64,000 nucleotides of DNA from a virus, in IMG/VR virus record IMGVR_UViG_3300005337_000441, positions 62,001-126,000 of that record, one strand, 5' to 3'. The translations under genes and the position numbers were made by a program. Position 1 is the first letter of the stretch; each line of letters opens with the position of its first letter. Under the pieces are notes generated by a model. The model had not been told where the DNA came from. It saw only the letters and a program-made list of their open reading frames with translations, and made no database searches. Below are positions 50,084 to 58,024 of this stretch, one piece after another.

Positions 50084-51490
50084 TTGCCAGTTTACCAGAA
50101 ACTGCTGAACCTGTCCGAGATGTTCCAGCAGCTCTCCGAGCCGCCCATCATCATCAACGATCTGTTCAGTGGCACGCAAGATGATCGTGCCAACATCATG
50201 GAGCTGATCACCACCCGCTACACGTCCGACATGGTGAGCCTGCTCCCCTCGTGTCGATGTGGACTGACGAAGGGGGAATTCTCCAAGAACACGATCTGCG
50301 ACACCTGCAAGACGCCGGTGAAGTCGATGATCGACTCCGACATCGAACCGATCGTCTGGTTCCGCAAACCCAACGGCGTGCAAAAGCTCATCAATCCGAT
50401 CGTCTGGATGATGCTGAGCCACCGGTTCAAGAAGGGCAGCTACAGCGTCCTGAACTGGATCATCGACACGAAGTACAACCCCAACACGAAGCCGCCCACC
50501 GCCATCTTGAACAAGATGATGCAAGCCGGCATTCAGCAGGGCTACAACTACTTTGTGGAGAACTTCGACGACATCATGGAGTTCATGTTCTCCCTGAAGG
50601 AGTTCAAGAAAAAGCCTGACGACCGGCTGCAAGAGCTGATCCGTCGTGACCGGCATCTGGTGTTCTCGGACTACATCCCGATTCCCAACAAGTCGATCCT
50701 GGTGGTGGAGAAGACCAACTTCTCGACCTATGTGGACGAGATCATCACGAACGCGGTCAACGCGATCCAGATGCTCGTCTCCATCGACCGGGACTACCAC
50801 GACCAGTCGGTGCGCGGCAAGGAGAACCGAACCGCGAAGGCGATGACGCTGCTGTGGGACTTCTACCTGAAGTACTTCAGCGACAACGTCTCCTCCAAGC
50901 AAGGCCAGTTCCGCCGCCACATCTTTGGCTCTCGAACCAACTTCTCGTTCCGTGCCGTGATCACCTCGATCACGGGGCCGCACAACTACAACGAGATCGA
51001 GATCCCGTGGGGTGTGGGTCTGACGGTCTTCCGTGAGCACTTGCTCAACAAGCTCGCTCGCATGGGTCTATCCATGAACCAAGCGGTCGGCTTGCTGCAC
51101 AAGCACATCGAGAAGTACAACCCGATGCTCGACGGGATCTTGAACGAGATCATCGCTGAGTTCCCGGGTGGTGCAGTTCCGCTGTTGCTCAACCGCAATC
51201 CGTCGCTGCTGCAAGGCTCGATCCTGGCGCTGCAATGCCGCACCATCAAGAAGGATCCGAAGGATCGCACGATTGGCCTGTCCATCCTCGTCGTCAAGCA
51301 ACTCAATGCTGACTTCGACGGTGACGAAGTCAACTGCTCGCTCCTGCTGGACAACAAGATGGCCGCGGCCTGCTATCCCTTGGAGCCGAAGTTCTCGATC
51401 TACGGTATGGGCAAACCCCTGGCCGTCTCGGGCAACGTCTCCATCCCGCGTCCCAACATCAGCAGCATCAGCCGCTGGCTCTCTGCGTAA
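50084..51490 (+). CDS. Multisubunit RNA polymerase beta-prime, N-terminal part
   Basis: 468 residues; TTG start at 50084 behind GAGGAGCAAGAGCC. Zinc-ribbon Cys57, Cys59, Cys72, Cys75; KQGQFRRHIFGSRTNFSFR (272-290) equals the conserved switch region; LLLNRNPSLLQGSI (367-380) equals the RAPTLHR region; and NADFDGDEV (408-416) carries the three Mg2+-binding Asp of the active site. The reading ends soon after, so the C-terminal half of beta-prime must be another gene, as in phiKZ. Whether it belongs to the virion or the non-virion enzyme cannot be told here. Confidence 0.93.
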   Translation: MPVYQKLLNLSEMFQQLSEPPIIINDLFSGTQDDRANIMELITTRYTSDMVSLLPSCRCGLTKGEFSKNTICDTCKTPVKSMIDSDIEPIVWFRKPNGVQKLINPIVWMMLSHRFKKGSYSVLNWIIDTKYNPNTKPPTAILNKMMQAGIQQGYNYFVENFDDIMEFMFSLKEFKKKPDDRLQELIRRDRHLVFSDYIPIPNKSILVVEKTNFSTYVDEIITNAVNAIQMLVSIDRDYHDQSVRGKENRTAKAMTLLWDFYLKYFSDNVSSKQGQFRRHIFGSRTNFSFRAVITSITGPHNYNEIEIPWGVGLTVFREHLLNKLARMGLSMNQAVGLLHKHIEKYNPMLDGILNEIIAEFPGGAVPLLLNRNPSLLQGSILALQCRTIKKDPKDRTIGLSILVVKQLNADFDGDEVNCSLLLDNKMAAACYPLEPKFSIYGMGKPLAVSGNVSIPRPNISSISRWLSA

Positions 51491-51499
51491 GGAGTCCCC

Positions 51500-51862
51500 A
51501 TGGACGTTACGTCCGATCCCGACGATGGGATCAGTTCTCTCACGAGTGTCGAGGCCTGCAACGAGGTCGTCAAGGTCTCGGAGATCGTTGAGAAGTTCCT
51601 CTCGCGAAAGCTCGTTCAAGTGCAAAACACCATGGCCTTCGATCAGGAGCTTTTTCACGACATCCTTCTGAGCATCGAGATGGCCAAGGTCTGCGTGGGT
51701 TTCCCCGTCAGCAACGCCGTCACCATCGAGAAGCTCGCCCAGGACTTCGAATCCTGGAAGGTCATCCTGACCGAAGACATCGTGAACTTCCGACGCCACA
51801 TCGAGCTCGCCATGCAAAAGGGGCTCAAGCGTCACAAAGAGCTGCTCAACCAGCCGTCGTAA
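51500..51862 (+). CDS. Unknown helical protein
   Basis: 120 residues, nine bases after the RNAP gene, TAAGGAGTCCCC site. Helical, with a charged amphipathic centre (VVKVSEIVEKFLSRKLV). Probably co-expressed with the polymerase subunit; function unknown. Confidence 0.8.
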   Translation: MDVTSDPDDGISSLTSVEACNEVVKVSEIVEKFLSRKLVQVQNTMAFDQELFHDILLSIEMAKVCVGFPVSNAVTIEKLAQDFESWKVILTEDIVNFRRHIELAMQKGLKRHKELLNQPS

Positions 51863-51865
51863 CAG

Positions 51866-51916
51866 CATAGGCAGGAGGGGCTCGCGCTCCTCCTGCTCTT
51901 GCGTCTGCTAATTTTT
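51866..51916 (+). terminator. Terminator
   Basis: GCAGGAGG pairs with CCTCCTGC around a G/C-rich loop (51871-51896), then TTGCGTCTGC and six T. Confidence 0.88.
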
Positions 51917-51953
51917 TCACCCTGACTGATTCTATGTCATATCGGAGTGAACC

Positions 51954-52967
51954 ATGGAACTGCTGAACAAGCACAAACACGGCACGCCGAGAGGATCGAT
52001 CTACATCGGAAGAGGATCGCCATTTGGTAATCCCTACCGCATCGGTGAGCACGGGACTCGTGAAGAAGTCATCGAAAAGTACAAGGGCTGGCTCACACGC
52101 AAACTCATCGACCATGATCCTGAAGTGACTCATGCGATGAAGAGCCTGAATGCTGACTCCAAGCTTCTGTGCTTTTGCCATCCCGCTCCCTGCCATGGTT
52201 CTGTGATCGACGCCACGTGGCAAGAGATCATGGACAACGGCAACGGAGACTTTGCCACCGGTCTGCGCAACTTCCGTAACAAACGGATTCAGTCGACAGA
52301 AGAAGAGTATCGACGCTACCTCGTTGAGAAACTCGTCTGTCGCGATGCCGATGTCACGGTTGATTTCCGTGAACAGATCCTCTCGCAACACACCATCCCT
52401 GAACGGTTTCGCTGCTGCAACGTCACACCCATCATGGTGAAGCTGCACACCGAGATCATGGCGCAGCAAGACTACGATCAAGCGATCGCGGATCTGGCCA
52501 AGCGCGAAGGCATGGTGCATCTGCCCAACCTCGACGGGATCACGCACATCAACGTCTACAGCAAAGGTCAAACCAAGCTCGGACGAGGACTCTCTAACTT
52601 CGCCCATACACCCTTTGATCATCCCAAAGATGGTCACTGCGAGAGTGTGGAAGGGTATTGGTATTACCTGAAGTCAGGACGTGAATTCCCGTACCTCAAA
52701 ACCCTCTGGGGTAATGAAGCCAAACAAGAAGGCAAACGTTATCCCCGCGTGGAGTCTTCGGACTTCCTGGAAAACATCAAAGAAGCGATCACTTGCAAAA
52801 TCCTGCAAACTCCGGAACTCCTCAAAGACTTCCGTGAAAGCACCTTGCCGTTTTCGCACTACTACTGGTACGGCTCCATCTTCAATCCCCGTGTCCTGGC
52901 CAAGGACGCAGACAAGTGGATGGTCGACCATCTTGAGGAACTGCGCAGCAGACTCAAACAGGAGTAG
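51954..52967 (+). CDS. DUF4326-NADAR fusion protein
   Basis: 337 residues. N-terminal domain (1-100): IYIGRGSPFGNPYRIG followed by EKYKGWL and LLCFCHPAPCHGSVI, the DUF4326 pattern. C-terminal domain (about 198-330): INVYSKGQTKLGRGLSNF, ESVEGYWYYLKSG and LWGNEAKQEGKRYP, as in NADAR proteins, which act on ADP-ribose/NAD-linked substrates including removal of ADP-ribose from DNA. The two together in one phage polypeptide suggest a function in ADP-ribose or NAD metabolism, e.g. answering a host ADP-ribosylating defence. Stand-alone transcription unit. Confidence 0.8.
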   Translation: MELLNKHKHGTPRGSIYIGRGSPFGNPYRIGEHGTREEVIEKYKGWLTRKLIDHDPEVTHAMKSLNADSKLLCFCHPAPCHGSVIDATWQEIMDNGNGDFATGLRNFRNKRIQSTEEEYRRYLVEKLVCRDADVTVDFREQILSQHTIPERFRCCNVTPIMVKLHTEIMAQQDYDQAIADLAKREGMVHLPNLDGITHINVYSKGQTKLGRGLSNFAHTPFDHPKDGHCESVEGYWYYLKSGREFPYLKTLWGNEAKQEGKRYPRVESSDFLENIKEAITCKILQTPELLKDFRESTLPFSHYYWYGSIFNPRVLAKDADKWMVDHLEELRSRLKQE

Positions 52968-52988
52968 ACCTTTTAAAACAAGCTTGGT

Positions 52989-52998
52989 CACATATACT
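52989..52998 (+). promoter_or_regulatory. CACATATACT promoter
   Basis: Exact consensus; AAGCAG at about 53006, 51 bases before the gene at 53057. Confidence 0.76.
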
Positions 52999-53056
52999 CA
53001 ACTTGAAGCAGTGTAGTGATCACTAGCTAACAAATTTTAAAGCAGAGGAAACTCTC

Positions 53057-53680
53057 ATGATTCAAGTCATTCAGGCGGATGACCCGCGGGTGTTCGACTA
53101 TTCGATCTTCCCGCAGCAGTCGCCGATGAACATGGTGTACATCCAGCAGAACTTGTCGCAGTTCTCGGATGCTCTGAGTGAAAGCGGGCGCGCTTTCATG
53201 GAGCACCATCGCGCCATCTACGAAGCCATCGACCACAGCGAGATTGCCCGCAAGGCACGTCGCGTCATGCGCTCAGTCAAAGGTCTCTTCACGCCTGACA
53301 GCATTGTTGCGCTGGAGACACTGGAAGACCTGCAAAACGCACAACTGCAAATGCAGCGGTACATGATGGCGATGCCGGACATCCGCAAGCTGTACTTCCG
53401 CAACAAGTGTGACGGCTTCCGTGACACGTACGTGGACATGGAACCCAACCGCATCGGTGACGATCACTACGACTACCGCAAGGTCATGAGCGGTCACGTT
53501 GAAGTCATGGACGACGGCAGCTGGTGCGCTCGCCAGTACTTTGACGAACTGCACGAAGGCGATCGAGCGCTCGACGCAGATGAGCGCATGCTCATCCGTA
53601 AGACTTGGGATGCCATGCGCCTGGCAATCCAACAAGGGCAAGATCCGACGAACATGTTCGGCGGAGATCTCGGCGTTTAA
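53057..53680 (+). CDS. Unknown protein
   Basis: 207 residues, GCAGAGGAAACTCTC site. Helical with many Met/His/Asp; C-terminal segment ends FGGDLGV. No motif recognised. Confidence 0.82.
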   Translation: MIQVIQADDPRVFDYSIFPQQSPMNMVYIQQNLSQFSDALSESGRAFMEHHRAIYEAIDHSEIARKARRVMRSVKGLFTPDSIVALETLEDLQNAQLQMQRYMMAMPDIRKLYFRNKCDGFRDTYVDMEPNRIGDDHYDYRKVMSGHVEVMDDGSWCARQYFDELHEGDRALDADERMLIRKTWDAMRLAIQQGQDPTNMFGGDLGV

Positions 53681-53713
53681 CACCACTACCACCACCAAGA
53701 GGAATCCCTAACC

Positions 53714-53938
53714 ATGAGTAATCCGGAACAAGCAGCCAAGATTACAGTGAAGTACACCTGCGCTTGTGACAAGTGCAGCACAGTGAATATCACGGATGAC
53801 CGTGAGATGACGCTGGAATACTTCAACGCGCAATCGCTGTCGACCCCCGGTGAATTCTGGCGGGAGGACAAAGGCGGTGCGACGGTCTATCGGCAGCACG
53901 AGGAATCTCGTGAAGGCCGCTGTAATCGAGGTTGCTGA
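53714..53938 (+). CDS. Small putative zinc-binding protein
   Basis: 74 residues with YTCACDKCSTVN and a C-terminal GRCNRGC: five Cys in two pairs, likely metal-binding. AAGAGGAATCCCTAACC site. Function unknown; terminator follows. Confidence 0.78.
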   Translation: MSNPEQAAKITVKYTCACDKCSTVNITDDREMTLEYFNAQSLSTPGEFWREDKGGATVYRQHEESREGRCNRGC

Positions 53939-53946
53939 ACGCATTG

Positions 53947-53996
53947 AGAGCAGACAGGGGTAACCTGTCTGCTCTCATGTCGTTCTTTTTCTCTTT
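53947..53996 (+). terminator. Terminator
   Basis: GAGAGCAGACAGG pairs with CCTGTCTGCTCTC around GGTAA; CATGTCGTTC and a T-rich run follow. Confidence 0.9.
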
Positions 53997-54053
53997 TGCA
54001 GATTTTGTACAGGGGGTCTGATTCTATGAGAACGCCATTCAAGAGGACCCTAC

Positions 54054-54461
54054 ATGGCCGGAACTGTTGCTTTTCCCTGCCTGAGTGAAGACGCTTGGGT
54101 GACGAACACCGTGAAGGTGGCCGATCAGATGATGGCTCACTTCTTCACCTCCAACTACAGCCAAAGTTACATCTACGCTGGGTACGTGAGTTCTTTCCCG
54201 TACATCCTGGCGATCAACCATGGCAGCATCAGCTCGATCTGTTCGGAAACGAAGAACGCGCTGGTGAGCTACTTCAGCCGCTTCTTTCAGAACGTGGTCG
54301 TTGAAGTGCAAGAAGTTCCGAACGAAGATGAACCGAGCAAAGCGCAAATCTCGATTCTCGTGCAGTTCGTGGACTACGAAAACAAGCCGTACTCCGTGGG
54401 ACAAATCCTGCGGGTGACGGGTTCCACGTTCGAGAAGGTCGCCGCCATCAACAACGGCTAG
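54054..54461 (+). CDS. Unknown protein
   Basis: 135 residues, CAAGAGGACCCTAC site. Alternating beta and helix, Ser/Tyr-rich (SNYSQSYIYAGYVSSFPYIL). No motif. The upstream gap carries TGTACAGG and GATTCTATG but not the CACATATACT element. Confidence 0.82.
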   Translation: MAGTVAFPCLSEDAWVTNTVKVADQMMAHFFTSNYSQSYIYAGYVSSFPYILAINHGSISSICSETKNALVSYFSRFFQNVVVEVQEVPNEDEPSKAQISILVQFVDYENKPYSVGQILRVTGSTFEKVAAINNG

Positions 54462-54473
54462 TAGGAGATAGAC

Positions 54474-55061
54474 ATGTCGCAAAACAACGCAGCGAATCCG
54501 GCGGCCGCAGCTCAACAGACTGTGGTGAACGCCCAACTCAAAGGCATCATGGAAGTCGTCGACGGTTCGTTCGACGCCCTGGTCGCCAACCAACCGCGTG
54601 CTCGCATTCCCGAGCCCGTGTTCGTGCACCACTTCCTGCCGTACTTCACCGGCAACGGCACGGGCAATCCCGAACGCAACCCGATGGCCGAATGGATCGG
54701 CGTCGCAGGTTCGGCCACTGCTCAGGTGGACGTGATCAACGAAGGCGGTGAAGTGCTCTTCACGGTACCTCCGATGATGGATTCGAACATCATCAACCTG
54801 AACCAAGTCGGCGGTCGTCGTCTGAACGACCTCATCGTCGACTACCAGCTCCACGGCGAAGGCCTGCCGGGCTCGGCTGCGCGTTTCTACGCCACTGAGA
54901 TCCAGAAGAAGCTCCAGCAGATCGCCCCGGGTCATGCCGACGAGACGCAAGCCACCAAGCAATGGCGTCAGATCTTCACGCGCTACGACGTGAAGGCTCC
55001 GGGCGCTGAAGCTGAAGCCGCCGCCAAAGTCGAGGCCGAACCTGACGATCTGGTGTACTGA
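54474..55061 (+). CDS. Unknown protein
   Basis: 195 residues, TAGGAGATAGAC site. Ala/Asn/Gln-rich flexible N-terminus, central globular part, and a Glu/Ala-rich tail ending PDDLVY, similar in character to the acidic tail of the SSB-like protein at 57189. Possibly part of the replication/recombination group, since it overlaps the SbcD-like gene by one base. Function unknown. Confidence 0.83.
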   Translation: MSQNNAANPAAAAQQTVVNAQLKGIMEVVDGSFDALVANQPRARIPEPVFVHHFLPYFTGNGTGNPERNPMAEWIGVAGSATAQVDVINEGGEVLFTVPPMMDSNIINLNQVGGRRLNDLIVDYQLHGEGLPGSAARFYATEIQKKLQQIAPGHADETQATKQWRQIFTRYDVKAPGAEAEAAAKVEAEPDDLVY

Positions 55062-56230
55062 TGCTGAACCGGCGCCACAAGCGCAAGTTGAAGAAAGTTC
55101 TAAAGTATCTCGTGCTCGGGGATGTACACCTCGGGCACGAGAGAAATAGAACTGTTGACGTCATCCGAAATCTTGACCATTATTTCGGCTGGTATACGGA
55201 CAAGTCACCGTTCTGTCAACTTGACGCGATTTTCATCGCTGGTGACCTCTTTGACCACCTCTTGAACTTCTCCAGCACCGATGTGCACGAGATCCAGTTG
55301 TGGCTTTCCCGTCTGATGCGTTTTTGTTCACGACACAACATCGTGCTGCGTATCCTGGAAGGCACACCGAGTCACGACCGCAAGCAATCCAAGGTTGCTG
55401 ACGTGGTCTACGACTTGCTCAAGTGTGAGCTGGACTTCCGCTACATCGACACGCTGCACGTGGAGCACATCGAGAGTCTGGATCTGAACGTGCTGTATGT
55501 CCCTGATGAATGGACCGCAGACACGGAGCTCACGCTCACCCAGGCCAAAGAGCTCATCAAAGAAGCGGGGCTGGAACAAGTGGACATTGCCATCATGCAT
55601 GGTGCGTTCGCCTACCAGCTTCCCATGGCGCCCAACACGGTGCCCAAACACAACGAAGCCGAGTATCTGGGTCTCGTGGAGCGATTCATCCACATCGGAC
55701 ACGTGCACAACTTCTCCACCTTTGACCGCATCATCGCCGAAGGGTCGTTCGATCGACTCGCTCACGGTGAAGAAGAAGCCAAGGGTGCAGTGGTGGCCAC
55801 GTTGTCTCCCGATGGGGATAGTTTTGACTTCATCGAGAACAAAGAAGCTCGTATCTTCAAAACCATTGAGCTGAAGAGCAAAGATCTGGAAAAGAGCATG
55901 GCGGAGATCAAGAAGATCCTCGCCAAGATCCCGGAGAACTCTTTTGTGCGCATCAAGAGCACGAAGGATCATCCGGTTTACCAGGCTTTCGACGAACTCA
56001 AGAGCTTTTGGCCGATGTACACGTTCTCCAAGTCAACGACCGAGGACGATCAGGACAGCTACCAGCTCATCAACAACGCCGTGGAACTGGACAGGGAATT
56101 CACTCCCATTCATATCCACCGCGACAACATCGTGAGCTTGCTCACCCAAGCCGTCCTCTCCAAACACAGCCTCAATCCGAGGCAGCGTGAGATACTGAAT
56201 AACACATTGGAGTCCACCAATGCCGCCTGA
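55061..56230 (+). CDS. SbcD/Mre11-like recombination endonuclease subunit
   Basis: 389 residues, ATG 55061 overlapping the previous stop. Metallophosphoesterase motifs in order: LGDVHLGHE (about 19-27), IAGDLFDHL, EGTPSHDR (the GNHD motif with substitutions), IMHGAF, and IGHVHNF. Mre11/SbcD (T4 gp47) proteins are Mn2+-dependent nucleases that with an SbcC/gp46 ATPase resect DNA ends. The ATPase partner is not in this window. Replacement of GNHD by GTPSHD is unusual but keeps Asp and His. Confidence 0.87.
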   Translation: MLNRRHKRKLKKVLKYLVLGDVHLGHERNRTVDVIRNLDHYFGWYTDKSPFCQLDAIFIAGDLFDHLLNFSSTDVHEIQLWLSRLMRFCSRHNIVLRILEGTPSHDRKQSKVADVVYDLLKCELDFRYIDTLHVEHIESLDLNVLYVPDEWTADTELTLTQAKELIKEAGLEQVDIAIMHGAFAYQLPMAPNTVPKHNEAEYLGLVERFIHIGHVHNFSTFDRIIAEGSFDRLAHGEEEAKGAVVATLSPDGDSFDFIENKEARIFKTIELKSKDLEKSMAEIKKILAKIPENSFVRIKSTKDHPVYQAFDELKSFWPMYTFSKSTTEDDQDSYQLINNAVELDREFTPIHIHRDNIVSLLTQAVLSKHSLNPRQREILNNTLESTNAA

Positions 56231-57095
56231 GAGAATGCCCACCGGGGACAGTCTGGCCACCCGGACTATCTCCGGTTTCCCTTTGAGCATTGGTACTGGC
56301 CTGGCGATGGAGACGCTCTTTGCTCCTCGCCAGCAGCCTTACGATCCGTCGCGCAAAGTGCCGGATCAGGTCAACTTGACCGAGTACCAGGAATGCTGGA
56401 TCAACCTCACGACGCTGTTCCGCAACATGATCGGCGCCGTCAACAAGGAGGTCTTCCTCACTTCCAGCGAGGGCGAGTTCAAGGACACGCTGCTCATGGA
56501 GATGGAAGTCATCGACAGCCTCTTCCAAAACGAAGGGGGTGCGCAATGCAAACCGCGTTACTACTTCTGCACGTACGACACGCTGACCAAGCGTACGCCG
56601 CAGGAGATCAAGTTCCGCGAAGACAAGACCGACGCCCAAAAGGCCGTGACGTTCAAGATGATGCGAGTCCTTGAACGCCTCATGAAGGAGACCGAAGCCG
56701 CCCAACGCCTGGACAGCGGCATCAAGCCCCCCCGCCGGGAGAACGCCCTGATTGTCACGCACATCGCGTACGACCTGGTGAGTTACCCTGCTTTCAACAA
56801 GTTGACCCTGCTGGAATCCCACACCGGCCGGATCAAGAACCGCAACCAATGGTACACCAAGTACCACACCGTGGGGACTGAAGACCTCTCGCACATGCCG
56901 TTCCTGCGCAAACTCCTCCTCGTCTTTGGTGATCGTGTTTTGATCGCCCCGAGTGAGTTCAAGTTGCGCTCGCAACTGCTGGAGATCGCCCACAAGCGCC
57001 AGTGGACCAACCTCACCAGTGAGGACAAGGTCATGCTAGACCTGAGCCTGGAGATCAAAGAACCCTTTGTTCTCAAGCTTCTCAAGTCGTTGTGA
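56220..57095 (+). CDS. Conserved-type phage protein of the recombination module
   Basis: 291 residues, overlapping the SbcD-like gene by 11 bases. Helical with several basic patches (PQEIKFREDKTDAQK; RIKNRNQWYTKYHT). No catalytic motif recognised. Tight coupling to the nuclease upstream suggests a DNA-metabolism role. Confidence 0.83.
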   Translation: MPPERMPTGDSLATRTISGFPLSIGTGLAMETLFAPRQQPYDPSRKVPDQVNLTEYQECWINLTTLFRNMIGAVNKEVFLTSSEGEFKDTLLMEMEVIDSLFQNEGGAQCKPRYYFCTYDTLTKRTPQEIKFREDKTDAQKAVTFKMMRVLERLMKETEAAQRLDSGIKPPRRENALIVTHIAYDLVSYPAFNKLTLLESHTGRIKNRNQWYTKYHTVGTEDLSHMPFLRKLLLVFGDRVLIAPSEFKLRSQLLEIAHKRQWTNLTSEDKVMLDLSLEIKEPFVLKLLKSL

Positions 57096-57188
57096 ATAAG
57101 ATATAGGAAATAAATTTTTAGAGCCACTGCAATTCCTATAGATACAGGTATGATCGCCTGTTAGTAGTGGCTAATAAGGAGAACTCCC
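57096..57188 (+). promoter_or_regulatory. A+T-rich leader/promoter region of the SSB-like gene
   Basis: 93 bases clearly richer in A+T than its surroundings, with GATATAGGAAATAAATTTTT, TTCCTATAGATACAGG and TATGATCG. It lacks the CACATATACT element, so a different promoter type must drive the next gene. Ribosome site AATAAGGAGAACTCCC. Confidence 0.5.
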
Positions 57189-57881
57189 GTGAGTACCGAG
57201 ACCGAACAAACCTTCCAGTTCAAAGAGCTGGACAAATTCGCCATGTTCACCGACGCCCCCGGCGTCCAGAACCGTCGCAGCCGTCTGCAATGGAGCAGCT
57301 ACCGCGGCAATCCGCGCATTGCCGTCTTCACCGGCGTGCCCGACGACACGAACAAGGGCGTCATCACGGCCCCGATGAATCCCGAAACGGCCATGATCCT
57401 GTTCGATCTGCTGGACGATTTGCGCCTCGGTGCTCCCGATCGCAAGTACAAGGTCGAGAACTACACGCTGCCCAAGGCCGAAGAGGGCGAGAAGCGCAGC
57501 AGCGAGAAGATCCACCTGTCCGACACCTGGATCGGCAAGGACAAGGAAGGCGTGCTGTGGATCTCGGTGCGTGCACCGAACCGTCCGACCATCGTCTTCA
57601 AGTTCACGGTCAGCGACTTCCACAAGCTGTTCAAGGGCAACGGCGAGCAGCTCACCGAAGCCGAAGCCAGCTGCCTGCAAGCCAAGGCCGTCGTCGAAAA
57701 CCTGCGCGCCATCTTCCAGGTGCACTCGGCCGAACTGCGTCCGCCCTTCGATGCCGAAGCGGCCAAGGCACGTCGTGCCGGTGGCGGCGGTGGCTACGGT
57801 AACCGTGGCGGTGGTCAGCAGCGTTCCGGTGGTGGTAGCACCAACGCCTTCTCCGATCTGACGGACGACATTCCGTACTGA
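57189..57881 (+). CDS. SSB-like single-stranded DNA-binding protein
   Basis: 230 residues from GTG 57189. The body has beta-type runs but no clear OB signature. The C-terminal 45 residues are a Gly/Arg-rich linker (GGGGGYGNRGGGQQRSGGGS) ending in FSDLTDDIPY, close to the DDIPF tip by which bacterial SSB recruits partner proteins. Strong C-ending codon bias suggests abundance, as expected of SSB. Position next to recombination genes agrees. The fold of residues 1-185 is the uncertain part. Confidence 0.75.
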   Translation: MSTETEQTFQFKELDKFAMFTDAPGVQNRRSRLQWSSYRGNPRIAVFTGVPDDTNKGVITAPMNPETAMILFDLLDDLRLGAPDRKYKVENYTLPKAEEGEKRSSEKIHLSDTWIGKDKEGVLWISVRAPNRPTIVFKFTVSDFHKLFKGNGEQLTEAEASCLQAKAVVENLRAIFQVHSAELRPPFDAEAAKARRAGGGGGYGNRGGGQQRSGGGSTNAFSDLTDDIPY

Positions 57882-57909
57882 TCCAGCGACAAAACACGAC
57901 ACCATCATG

Positions 57910-57940
57910 GCACGGGACTGACGAGGAGTCAGTCCCGTGC
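57910..57940 (+). terminator. Terminator after the SSB-like gene
   Basis: Perfect 13-bp stem GCACGGGACTGAC with GTCAGTCCCGTGC around GAGGA; little T behind it. Confidence 0.8.
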
Positions 57941-57956
57941 TTAACCGGTTCACGGC

Positions 57957-57966
57957 CACATATACT
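57957..57966 (+). promoter_or_regulatory. CACATATACT promoter
   Basis: Exact consensus; TAGAAG at about 57974, 51 bases before the ATG at 58025. Confidence 0.78.
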
Positions 57967-58024
57967 CTATGTGTAGAAGCGCTACGGAAGTGGCCTTCAA
58001 AGTCCGCGTTGACACCGAGGGGAT

